From SHLQ01 sp047638715 (GTDB lineage: Bacteria > Actinomycetota > Acidimicrobiia > Acidimicrobiales > SHLQ01): 30,215 nucleotides of DNA. Numbering within the stretch: position 1 is the stretch's first letter; every line of letters starts with the position of its first letter. The position numbers were made by a program, and so were the translations under genes. The notes beneath the pieces were generated by a model. That model was not told where the DNA came from. It ran no database searches and was given only the letters and a program-made list of their open reading frames with translations. The DNA lies in the NCBI GenBank assembly GCA_047638715.1, contig JBLIMK010000042.1:1-30215 (forward strand). Reading direction: 5' to 3'. Shown here piece by piece: positions 17,434 to 24,147 of the stretch.

Positions 17434-18039
17434 TTAGCTATCCCACTTCGATGCAGCGGACCGATCATCGGCCACGAAGGCATCGAGAAGAGCCGCAGGG
17501 GTGGCTTCGCTGTGGAGAAGATCGCGGTTGCTTGGGCTGAGGAGCCCGTCGTTCACGACTCGGTCCAGCCAACTGAGTAACAACGCAAAATACCCATCTA
17601 CGTCAACAACGCCCACGGGCTTGGCATGCGACCCGATCTGACGCCACGTAGCGATCTCGGCCAGTTCGTCGAGCGTGCCCAACCCGCCCGGAAGTGCGGC
17701 GAAAGCATCGGATCGCTCGTACATCAGCGCCTTACGTTCGTGCATTGTTGCAGTTTCGATCAGTTCGGTCAGGTCTTGGTGTGCGACCTCCTTGCTGAAC
17801 AAGTTGCGAGGAATGATGCCGACTACACGGCCACCCGCCTCGAGCGCAGTATCGGCCAGCAAGCCCATTAGACCGACGCTGCCGCCGCCATACACGACGG
17901 TGAGATCACGCACGACCAGCTCGCGTGCCATCGCAATCGTTGCATCGGCGTTCGCTGGATTCGTTCCGGTTGACGATCCAAGAAAGACACAAACGCTCGA
18001 CAGTTCTGGCATTCGATGGATGCTATCGGCGTGGGTCAC
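17434..18039 (-). CDS. LOG family protein (TIGR00730 type)
   Basis: 201 aa. Rossmann-like fold with GGGSVGLMG (51-59), the conserved R102-K103 and the signature PGGLGTLDE (117-125). LOG proteins hydrolyse nucleoside 5'-monophosphates, in some cases cytokinin ribotides, and often serve as nucleotide pyrophosphohydrolase-like housekeepers. The GTG start overlaps the AsnC stop in a GTGA, indicating translational coupling; an internal ATG at residue 10 is an alternative. The true substrate in this organism is not known. Confidence 0.9.
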   Translation of the reverse strand: MTHADSIHRMPELSSVCVFLGSSTGTNPANADATIAMARELVVRDLTVVYGGGSVGLMGLLADTALEAGGRVVGIIPRNLFSKEVAHQDLTELIETATMHERKALMYERSDAFAALPGGLGTLDELAEIATWRQIGSHAKPVGVVDVDGYFALLLSWLDRVVNDGLLSPSNRDLLHSEATPAALLDAFVADDRSAASKWDS

Positions 18040-18479
18040 ACTGGCTCGCCGAGGGTCGGAATGTGCTCCAATACGAGGCGACTGTCGGTCTGGCGCACCC
18101 CTCCCTGGTCGCGAAATCGGTTGAGAAGGTCGTTGAGATCATCGGTGGAAGCAACGCGAGCCCGGAGTCGAAAGTCGAGCGGGCCGGTGAGATGGAAACA
18201 CTCGACGACGCGTGCATCATCGGCAACCAACGCGGTTAATGGTTCGCGTTCGTGGTAATCGTTCAGCCACAGGTCGATCGTTACTTCGATGGGGCGACCG
18301 AGTGCCATGTGATTGACCTCGGCTCGGAAACCCGAGATCACACCGTTTGTGATCAGACGCTGCAGTCGCGCACCCGCAGCGTTGGCGCTCAACCCGATCG
18401 CGCGCCCAAGTTCACGGTGAGTCATTCGGGCGTCGATTTGTACGGCACGGAGAATATCTCTGTCAATCTGATCTATCAC
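18036..18479 (-). CDS. Lrp/AsnC family transcriptional regulator
   Basis: 147 aa, normal family length. N-terminal helix-turn-helix (residues 3-45: IDQIDRDILRAVQIDARMTHRELGRAIGLSANAAGARLQRL) followed by the ligand-binding RAM domain. Such proteins bind amino acids and control their metabolism as octameric rings. The GTG start is preceded by TATAGT on the minus strand (18490-18495, about ten bases upstream). An ATCAC-A-GTGAT palindrome overlaps the start codon and may be an autoregulatory site. The stop overlaps the LOG start. Confidence 0.9.
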   Translation of the reverse strand: MIDQIDRDILRAVQIDARMTHRELGRAIGLSANAAGARLQRLITNGVISGFRAEVNHMALGRPIEVTIDLWLNDYHEREPLTALVADDARVVECFHLTGPLDFRLRARVASTDDLNDLLNRFRDQGGVRQTDSRLVLEHIPTLGEPV

Positions 18480-18495
18480 AGTGATTAATACTATA
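18475..18495 (-). promoter_or_regulatory. AsnC promoter with palindrome over the start codon
   Basis: TATAGT (18490-18495, minus strand) and the 11-base palindrome ATCAC-A-GTGAT (18475-18485) that contains the GTG start codon. Consistent with a very short 5' leader and negative autoregulation, as is common for AsnC/Lrp genes. Confidence 0.4.
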
Positions 18496-18526
18496 CATCG
18501 TGCCCTGTGGCCGAGTTTTCAGTGCC

Positions 18527-18541
18527 ACACGCTGAGCGTGT
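18527..18541. promoter_or_regulatory. Palindrome ACACGCT-G-AGCGTGT
   Basis: A perfect 7+7 inverted repeat with a one-base centre, about 50 bases before the 50-residue protein gene. It lies in the 110-base gap between divergent AsnC and that gene, so it may control either. Confidence 0.45.
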
Positions 18542-18589
18542 TCTGTCAAGATAAATACACCAATAAACCCCCCCCGAAAGAAGAAAGCC

Positions 18590-18742
18590 ATGAGCACCGC
18601 GCAGAAGTCCGCATTCAGCACCCTCCTCGACGCATGGCGTCGTCACCAGCAGCTTCGGTCGTCCGGTCCAGACATCGCCGAGCTCACCAACTCGCGACTG
18701 CGTCTCGACGAAGCTCGCCTGCGGATGCACACAGTCCGCTAA
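18590..18742 (+). CDS. Small hypothetical protein, 50 aa
   Basis: ATG at 18590 to TAA at 18740-18742. The codons show the strong third-position G/C preference of neighbouring genes. The peptide begins MSTAQKSAFSTLLDAWRRHQ and continues with a likely helix rich in Arg and Leu; net charge is basic and there is no membrane segment. A purine-rich GAAAGAAGAAAG upstream could serve as a weak ribosome binding site. It follows an AT-rich upstream region with a palindrome and a run of eight C (18568-18575). No family recognised. Confidence 0.6.
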   Translation: MSTAQKSAFSTLLDAWRRHQQLRSSGPDIAELTNSRLRLDEARLRMHTVR

Positions 18743-18796
18743 CCAGTCCTCGGTGCCGCCACGTCAGTGGGGGCAGGCACCGATAACCTCCGCTCG

Positions 18797-19018
18797 ATGA
18801 CCCATCGAGTCGAGCGATTGGCAAAGATCGCGCCGAACCTGTCACCGGATGCTCCGCACCGTGACGAAATCATGGGCTGTCATGATGCCGCAATCCGTTC
18901 CGGAAACGATGGCTACCTCGACCCTCGGTCGGGGCTGTTCGTGATGACTGCAGTCTTTCTCAAAGACCGTGGCGACTGCTGTGATTCCAGCTGCCGCCAC
19001 TGCCCGTTCGCGAAGTAG
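18797..19018 (+). CDS. DUF5522-like cysteine-rich small protein
   Basis: 73 aa from the ATG at 18797; an in-frame GTG at 18767 would add ten residues, and neither has a clear ribosome binding site. The C-terminus GLFVMTAVFLKDRGDCCDSSCRHCPF matches the DUF5522 pattern with C-C-x3-C-x2-C, which may bind metal. The family is widespread in Actinobacteria and other phyla but has no established function. It stands alone between the 50-residue protein and the carboxylase genes. Confidence 0.7.
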   Translation: MTHRVERLAKIAPNLSPDAPHRDEIMGCHDAAIRSGNDGYLDPRSGLFVMTAVFLKDRGDCCDSSCRHCPFAK

Positions 19019-19120
19019 GTAGAGACTCGGCGTTCTTAGCGAAGGTCGGTCACGTCGAGATGGTTCGTGTCGCAGTTCGCCCTCGGTCTTCTTGGCACAG
19101 TCCTCCGAGGGTGAACCCGC

Positions 19121-19126
19121 TAGTCT
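19121..19126 (+). promoter_or_regulatory. -10 box (TAGTCT) for the carboxylase
   Basis: TAGTCT ends eight bases before the ATG at 19135, which has no Shine-Dalgarno. A CCCTCGG/CCGAGGG inverted repeat (19080-19086 and 19105-19111) lies just upstream. Confidence 0.45.
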
Positions 19127-19134
19127 CGGCAGCT

Positions 19135-20691
19135 ATGTCGCAGCAGTCCATGAGTGACCGAATTGCCGATTTGGAGCGCCGTCGAGAAGAGGCGATTCAC
19201 GCAGGTTCTGAGCGCTCGGTGCAGCGCCAGCACGACAAGGGAAAGATGCTGGCTCGCGAGCGCATCGACTACCTGCTCGATCCGGGCTCTTTCCACGAGC
19301 TCGATATGTTGGCCCGCCATCGCGCGCTCGACAGCGGCATCGAAGATCGTCCGTACACCGACGGTGTTGTAACGGGCTGGGGCACGATCGATGGTCGCAA
19401 GGTGTTTCTCTTCAGCCAAGACTTCACCGTGTTCGGTGGAGCCCTCGGTGAAGTCTTCGCCGAGAAGATCCACAAGGTGATGGATCTCGCGACCAGCGTT
19501 GGTGCGCCCATGATCGGCCTCAACGACGGAGCCGGTGCTCGAATCCAGGAAGGTGTCGTGAGCCTCGATGCCTACGGCGGCATCTTCTACCGAAACGTGC
19601 AAGCGTCGGGTGTCATCCCGCAGATCTCCGTCATCCTTGGACCCTGCGCTGGTGGTGCGGTGTACAGCCCCGCAATGACCGACTTCATCTTCATGGTTCG
19701 CGAGAAATCGCACATGTTCATCACCGGGCCAGACGTGGTGAAAACGGTAACCGGCGAGGAAGTCACACTCGAAGAGCTCGGCGGGGCCAAGTCCCACGCG
19801 TCGAAGTCTGGCGTGGCGACGTACACGGGCGAGAGCGAAGAGGACGTCCTCGACCAGGTGAAGTTGTTGCTTAGCTACCTGCCGTCGAACAACCTCGACA
19901 CACCCCCGCCGGTCGAAGCGGTCGACGATCCCGAACGGTCATGTCCAGAACTTCGAGACATCCTTCCCGAGAACTCAAACCAGCCCTACGACATGATTGA
20001 GGTAATCAAGTCGGTCGTCGATGATGGCGACTTCTTTGAGTACTTCAGTGCGTGGGCACAGAACATCGTCTGCGGTTTCGCCCGAATCGATGGCAAACCG
20101 GTCGGCGTGGTGGGCAACCAGCCCAAGGTCTTCGCTGGTGTGCTCAATATTGAATGCGCAGAAAAGGCCGCACGATTCGTGCGCACGTGCGACGCGTTCA
20201 ATATTCCACTACTGACCTTCTGCGACGTTCCCGGGTTTCTGCCCGGTGTCGATCAGGAACACGGCGGGATCATTCGACATGGCGCCAAGTTGCTCTACGC
20301 CTACTGCGAGGCGACCGTGCCACGGGTGCAGGTAATCACCCGCAAGGCTTACGGCGGTGCCTTCCTCGTGATGGACAGCAAGGCCGTTGGTTCCGACATG
20401 GCGTTTGCGTGGCCAACCGCAGAGATGGCTGTCATGGGCCCACAAGGAGCGGTGGAAGTCATCCACCGTCGAGAGATCCAACAGGCGGCGAACCCCGAAG
20501 CCAAACGTGCTGAACTGGTGGCCGATTACACCGAACGAACAGCGAATCCGTACGTGGCCGCTGAGCGTGGTTACATCGACGAGGTCATCGACCCCGCCGA
20601 CACCCGAAAGGTTGTCGTCGCTGCATTCCGCCTACTGGAGACGAAACAAGAACGTATCCCAGAGCGCAAGCACGGGAACGTGCCTCTCTAA
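19135..20691 (+). CDS. pccB: Acyl-CoA carboxylase carboxyltransferase (beta) subunit, propionyl-CoA type
   Basis: 518 aa from ATG 19135 (an upstream in-frame GTG at 19060 is less likely because the TAGTCT box fits 19135). The two crotonase-like halves are clear: first half with GGALGEVFAEKI and GAPMIGLNDGAGARIQEGV, second half with FCDVPGFLPGVDQEHGGIIRHGAKLLYAY and AYGGAFLVMDSKAVGSDMAFAWPTAEMAVMGP. It transfers CO2 from biotin to acyl-CoA, making methylmalonyl- or malonyl-CoA. The biotin-carrying alpha subunit is not in the window. An epsilon-like gene follows with a one-base overlap (TAATG). Confidence 0.95.
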   Translation: MSQQSMSDRIADLERRREEAIHAGSERSVQRQHDKGKMLARERIDYLLDPGSFHELDMLARHRALDSGIEDRPYTDGVVTGWGTIDGRKVFLFSQDFTVFGGALGEVFAEKIHKVMDLATSVGAPMIGLNDGAGARIQEGVVSLDAYGGIFYRNVQASGVIPQISVILGPCAGGAVYSPAMTDFIFMVREKSHMFITGPDVVKTVTGEEVTLEELGGAKSHASKSGVATYTGESEEDVLDQVKLLLSYLPSNNLDTPPPVEAVDDPERSCPELRDILPENSNQPYDMIEVIKSVVDDGDFFEYFSAWAQNIVCGFARIDGKPVGVVGNQPKVFAGVLNIECAEKAARFVRTCDAFNIPLLTFCDVPGFLPGVDQEHGGIIRHGAKLLYAYCEATVPRVQVITRKAYGGAFLVMDSKAVGSDMAFAWPTAEMAVMGPQGAVEVIHRREIQQAANPEAKRAELVADYTERTANPYVAAERGYIDEVIDPADTRKVVVAAFRLLETKQERIPERKHGNVPL

Positions 20692-20915
20692 TGACCGAAG
20701 AGGCAGCCGCTCCGTTCCGGTTCCGTATCGCGGACATTTCGCCGGTGCCAGATGACGATGTCCTCGCGGCCATTGCGGCTGCATTGGACCAGGCGTGGCC
20801 TGCGCCGACTCCGTCCTCGGGTGCCCTCGCGATCGATAGCGATTGGCGATTCGGTCAACGTCGCTGGCGTGCTCGGCAGATCCCGCTCCAAACTTGGGGT
20901 CGTCCCGCTCGGTAG
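20691..20915 (+). CDS. Acyl-CoA carboxylase epsilon subunit-like protein
   Basis: 74 aa, starting in the last base of the beta-subunit stop codon. Residues 18-40 (VPDDDVLAAIAAALDQAWP) form the helix usual for actinobacterial epsilon subunits, and the C-terminal W-rich basic part (RFGQRRWRARQIPLQTWGRP) resembles their tail. Epsilon subunits stabilise the alpha-beta holoenzyme. The family is poorly conserved, so the call rests on position, size and this pattern. Confidence 0.75.
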   Translation: MTEEAAAPFRFRIADISPVPDDDVLAAIAAALDQAWPAPTPSSGALAIDSDWRFGQRRWRARQIPLQTWGRPAR

Positions 20916-20958
20916 CTTCCGAGGATGAATTCACCCCTCCGATTCGGCGAATCTGCGA

Positions 20959-21798
20959 CTACAGGTCTGCGACAGCGACTTCGATACGATCTTGATGCCA
21001 CTCGGTGGCGGCTTCGAGCGCCTCGCTCGCCTTACCCACGAGGTCTCGGACCTCGAATGCGTGGGCTGGATAGCAGGCCACTCCGGCCCACACTGTGAGC
21101 CCGGTCTGCTCCTCTGCGATGCGACGTCGAATCCGCTCTACCGTCCAGACGGCGCCGTTCTCGGGCGTATCTTCGAGGACGAGAGCATAGAGGCCCTTGC
21201 TCGTTCGACACGCAGTATCTGACTCGCGGAGGGTGGCCAGGAGGTAGTCGGAGACGAGCTGCGGCTCAGCTTGATGGCGGCCTTCCTCGTTCGTGCCCGC
21301 CGTGACCTCCATGAGCACCACCGCAACAGGACGGAGGTGCCGGCGTGCGGCTGCTACACGTGCTTCAACTGCAGCACGGAAATATGTTTCGGTGTAAAGA
21401 CCGGTATCGGGATCGGTGATCGACTGTCGTGCGGTCGATCCGGTCAGGTGGATCTCGTTCTTGATCTCTTCCTCGACCCGCTCTGCCCGCTCTTGCTCGC
21501 TGGCCTGGGTGACGGCGAGCTCATGTCCGAGCGAGCGGACTGCATCTTCCGCGCTGATACGTGCTTGAACTTGCGATGTGACCGTCTCTTCTAAACCGTC
21601 GGTCTGACGGCGTTCGGAGTCGAGCAGCTGTCTGGTCGAGGAGAGCTCTCGGGAAAGCCCATAGCCGACGACGCCAGCACAGAGCGACGCAACGCCAGCA
21701 AAGACGCCGAGCTCGGCACCTTCAAAAAGGCTAAGCACCCCGAGTACCAGCCCGGTTACACCAACGGAGAGCGCTATGAATGAGCGTGAATCCATCAC
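20959..21798 (-). CDS. Membrane protein with degenerate GGDEF domain
   Basis: 279 aa. Two hydrophobic segments at about residues 5-25 and 29-47 form a helical hairpin anchor, followed by a long coiled-coil stretch (about 50-118) and a GGDEF-like domain (about 125-275). The domain opens with DPDTGLYTETYF, the usual D-x-LTGL-N start. The GGDEF signature itself is replaced (SKGLYALVLEDT), so cyclic-di-GMP synthesis is unlikely. It may be a binding or scaffold protein. GTG at 21798 and ATG at 21795 are both possible starts. Confidence 0.75.
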   Translation of the reverse strand: MMDSRSFIALSVGVTGLVLGVLSLFEGAELGVFAGVASLCAGVVGYGLSRELSSTRQLLDSERRQTDGLEETVTSQVQARISAEDAVRSLGHELAVTQASEQERAERVEEEIKNEIHLTGSTARQSITDPDTGLYTETYFRAAVEARVAAARRHLRPVAVVLMEVTAGTNEEGRHQAEPQLVSDYLLATLRESDTACRTSKGLYALVLEDTPENGAVWTVERIRRRIAEEQTGLTVWAGVACYPAHAFEVRDLVGKASEALEAATEWHQDRIEVAVADL

Positions 21799-21858
21799 GT
21801 CTCGTATATCGGTTGTTGGCGAAGCGTTCTCAAGGGTTTCCTTCCGGGGACCTGATTC

Positions 21859-22518
21859 TCACGTCTCGTCATCGAGCGCAGAACCTGATCCGTCGTTTAC
21901 CGCCTGTTCCAATCGCCGAAGGTAGTCGCTTCGTGATAGGTCGATTGCTCCAAGAGTGGACAAATGTGGAGTCATCCACTGAACGTCGAAAAGCTCGGTA
22001 CCGGTGCGTTTCAACACCGAGGTGAGGTGAACGAGGGCTGCTTTGGAGGCGTCGGTCTCGATGTGAAACATCGATTCACCCGCGAACATACGACCGATTC
22101 CGACTCCGTACATGCCTCCGACGAGTTGCCCGTCCTCATTTCTGGTCTCGATCGAATGTGCCCAGCCAAGCTCGTGCAACCGGTTGTACGCACGGGAAAT
22201 TTGTGCGTCGATCCACCCATGTGGTCGGCCGGGATCTGCGCAGGCTTCCATGACCTTGGCGAAAGCGGTGTCGATTGTGAAGGTGAATCGGCGCATCGAT
22301 TTCTTCAGCGATCGGGACACATGCATGTCGATCGGCATGATGGCTCGGGGGTCAGGGGACCACCAGGCGATGGGACCGTCGGCCTCGAGCGGCATCGGAA
22401 ACAGGCCCTGGCTATACGCAGCGAGCAGCGTGTCGGGCTCGAGATCTGCGCCGACGCCGACGATCCCATGCTCGTCGGCGGTATCGGCTGGAGGGAACAC
22501 CCACGTGTCGCCGCTCAT
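21859..22518 (-). CDS. aat: Leucyl/phenylalanyl-tRNA-protein transferase
   Basis: 219 aa, usual length. Aat adds Leu or Phe from tRNA to proteins with basic N-termini, marking them for ClpAP/ClpS degradation (N-end rule). Signatures: LLAAYSQGLFPMP, WWSPDPRAIMP, GWIDAQISRAYNRLHELGWAHSIE and GGMYGVGIGRMFAGESMFH. Start ATG at 22518 has a weak AGG. A small membrane peptide gene lies 15 bases upstream on the same strand. No clpS is visible in the window. Confidence 0.95.
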   Translation of the reverse strand: MSGDTWVFPPADTADEHGIVGVGADLEPDTLLAAYSQGLFPMPLEADGPIAWWSPDPRAIMPIDMHVSRSLKKSMRRFTFTIDTAFAKVMEACADPGRPHGWIDAQISRAYNRLHELGWAHSIETRNEDGQLVGGMYGVGIGRMFAGESMFHIETDASKAALVHLTSVLKRTGTELFDVQWMTPHLSTLGAIDLSRSDYLRRLEQAVNDGSGSALDDET

Positions 22519-22533
22519 GGCCTAAATCGCAAA

Positions 22534-22629
22534 TCAGCTGAAGGCGAGCGCGATCAAAGGGGCGATGAGTCCAATGATGAGCAAGACGCCGAGAGCAATG
22601 ATGCAGCCGCGCTGGGTTTGTGGAGACAC
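22534..22629 (-). CDS. Short membrane peptide, 31 aa
   Basis: GTG at 22629 to TGA at 22536-22534. The peptide has six polar residues (SPQTQR), then one unbroken hydrophobic helix from about residue 8 to 30. A TAACGT box six bases before the GTG fits the leaderless pattern seen elsewhere in the window. The gene is 15 bases upstream of aat on the same strand, so it may be co-transcribed. No family recognised; function unknown. Its start is only 24 bases from the divergent lysC start. Confidence 0.6.
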   Translation of the reverse strand: MSPQTQRGCIIALGVLLIIGLIAPLIALAFS

Positions 22630-22635
22630 GAAGCA

Positions 22636-22645
22636 ACGTTACCGT
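22636..22645. promoter_or_regulatory. Overlapping divergent -10 boxes for the membrane peptide and lysC
   Basis: Leftward TAACGT (22636-22641, minus strand) and rightward TACCGT (22640-22645) overlap by two bases. They lie 6 and 8 bases from the GTG starts at 22629 and 22654. A possible lysC -35, TTGTGG (22618-22623), falls inside the peptide ORF. Two polymerases could not use both at once. Confidence 0.5.
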
Positions 22646-22653
22646 GATCTGCC

Positions 22654-23868
22654 GTGGCTCTCGTCGTACAAAAATTTGGTGGCACTTCAGTTGCTGACGC
22701 GGATCGGATCCGTGAGGTCGCTGATCACGTCGCTCGTTGTCGTCGCCGCGGCGATGATGTCGTCCTGGTGATATCGGCAATGGGGAAAGAGACCGATGAG
22801 CTCCTTCGTCTCGCCGACGAAGTCTCCAAGAGCCAACCCGGTCGCGAAATGGATCTGCTCGTCACGGCGGGAGAACGCAAAGCTTGCGCGCTGGTTGCGA
22901 TGGCGCTACACGACGCCAACGTTCCCAGCGCTTCGTTCACCGGAAGTCAGGCTGGCATTCTGACCGACACGAACCATCGCAATGCCAAGATCATCGAGGT
23001 CAACCCGACTCGAATCCGTGAGGCAATCGCCGAAGGAATGGTGCCGATCGTCGCTGGTTCGCAAGGCGTGTCGGCCGACAAGGATGTGACCTTTCTCGGT
23101 CGCGGTGGGTCGGACACGACCGCGGTCGCCCTCGCGCACGCGCTGAAGGCCGACGCCTGCGAGCTCTACACCGATGTTTCAGGCGTGTTCACTACCGACC
23201 CACGGGTAGTTTCCGATGCGCGCAAGATGCCCACAGTCAGCTTCGACGAATTGCTCGAAATGACCGCGGTCGGATGTCCGAAGCCGGTCATGCGATCTGT
23301 CGAAGTTGCCCAACGATTCCGCGTGCCATTGCACGTACGATCCGCATTCACCTGGGAGCCTGGCACCTGGGTGATCGAGGAGGACCCCGCCATGGAAGAA
23401 GCGATCGTCAAAGCCGTCGTGCCCGATACATCCGAGGCCAAGATCACCGTCTGCGGTGTCCCGGACGAGCCCGGGATTGCAGCAAGGCTGTTTCGAGCGT
23501 TAGCGGAGGCGGCGGTGAATGTGGACATGATCGTGCAGAACGTGTCTGCCGAAGGCGTGACCGATATCAGCTTTACGTGCCCGCACGATCAGGCCGAAGA
23601 CGCAGCGCGTATTTGTGAGGCAACCTTGTCAGGTGAGGACTGCACCGTGCTCACCGACGGCGACATTGGCAGGGTCTCGATCGTCGGTGCTGGGATGAAG
23701 AGCAATCCGGGCGTCGCGGCGCAGATGTTCGAGACACTCGCTCAAGCGGACATCAACATCGAGATGATTTCGACATCTGCGATTCGCATCAGTTGTGTTT
23801 TGCGAAGTGATGACGTCGACAACGCCACTCAGGCGCTTCACGACGCGTTCGACTTAGCCTCCGCCTAG
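22654..23868 (+). CDS. lysC: Aspartate kinase
   Basis: 404 aa. Phosphorylates aspartate in the first step toward lysine, threonine and methionine. The N-terminal KFGGTSV (7-13), the kinase domain with GRGGSDTTAVALA, and two C-terminal ACT domains (from about residues 265 and 340) are visible. The ACT domains usually give feedback control by lysine and threonine. GTG at 22654 is preceded by TACCGT eight bases upstream, and no Shine-Dalgarno. The next enzyme, asd, is 2.7 kb downstream with two unrelated genes in between. Confidence 0.96.
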   Translation: MALVVQKFGGTSVADADRIREVADHVARCRRRGDDVVLVISAMGKETDELLRLADEVSKSQPGREMDLLVTAGERKACALVAMALHDANVPSASFTGSQAGILTDTNHRNAKIIEVNPTRIREAIAEGMVPIVAGSQGVSADKDVTFLGRGGSDTTAVALAHALKADACELYTDVSGVFTTDPRVVSDARKMPTVSFDELLEMTAVGCPKPVMRSVEVAQRFRVPLHVRSAFTWEPGTWVIEEDPAMEEAIVKAVVPDTSEAKITVCGVPDEPGIAARLFRALAEAAVNVDMIVQNVSAEGVTDISFTCPHDQAEDAARICEATLSGEDCTVLTDGDIGRVSIVGAGMKSNPGVAAQMFETLAQADINIEMISTSAIRISCVLRSDDVDNATQALHDAFDLASA

Positions 23869-24147
23869 AAAACCGCGGGAGGATTGCTGCGAACTGTTCG
23901 AACGATACTTCCGGGTATTCGACAGAGCATCGAGAGACTCACTTGGGCGAGTGCAGGCACGGCAAAGCTTGCGATCCAGAGCATCCGAAGACGCGTCAAC
24001 AAACCGGTTTTGGGGGCCATTACGTCGAAATTGGCCGAATCAAGGCAGAAATGAGCCAAATTTCACGCAATCTGTGGCCGAACACGTGGATTTCGCGCAC
24101 CGACTGTGGCATCAATAGAGGTGCGAGCACTACAGAGTGGAGATCGA
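23869..24147. other. Intergenic region between lysC and the secreted protein
   Basis: About 280 bases without a convincing gene. A weak stem (CCTCC at 23858-23862 with GGAGG at 23878-23882) overlaps the lysC stop codon and might be a terminator. A palindrome AAACCGGTTT lies at 24001-24010. A minus-strand frame (24059-23865) is discussed under rejected items. Confidence 0.5.

Noticed and set aside
16334..17437. Plus-strand 367-codon ORF over the acyl-CoA dehydrogenase
   Set aside because: Antisense shadow; the dehydrogenase motifs on the minus strand are unambiguous.
18568..18575. Run of eight C before the 50-residue protein gene
   Set aside because: Could be phase-variable, but it lies outside the ORF and 14 bases upstream of its ATG; no supporting signal.
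19080..19111. CCCTCGG/CCGAGGG inverted repeat before the carboxylase
   Set aside because: An 18-base loop and no further evidence; noted only in the promoter entry.
23865..24059. Minus-strand 64-codon ORF with a hydrophobic middle
   Set aside because: Needs a TTG start (or ATG at 24020) and has no promoter box or ribosome binding site; it overlaps the lysC end.
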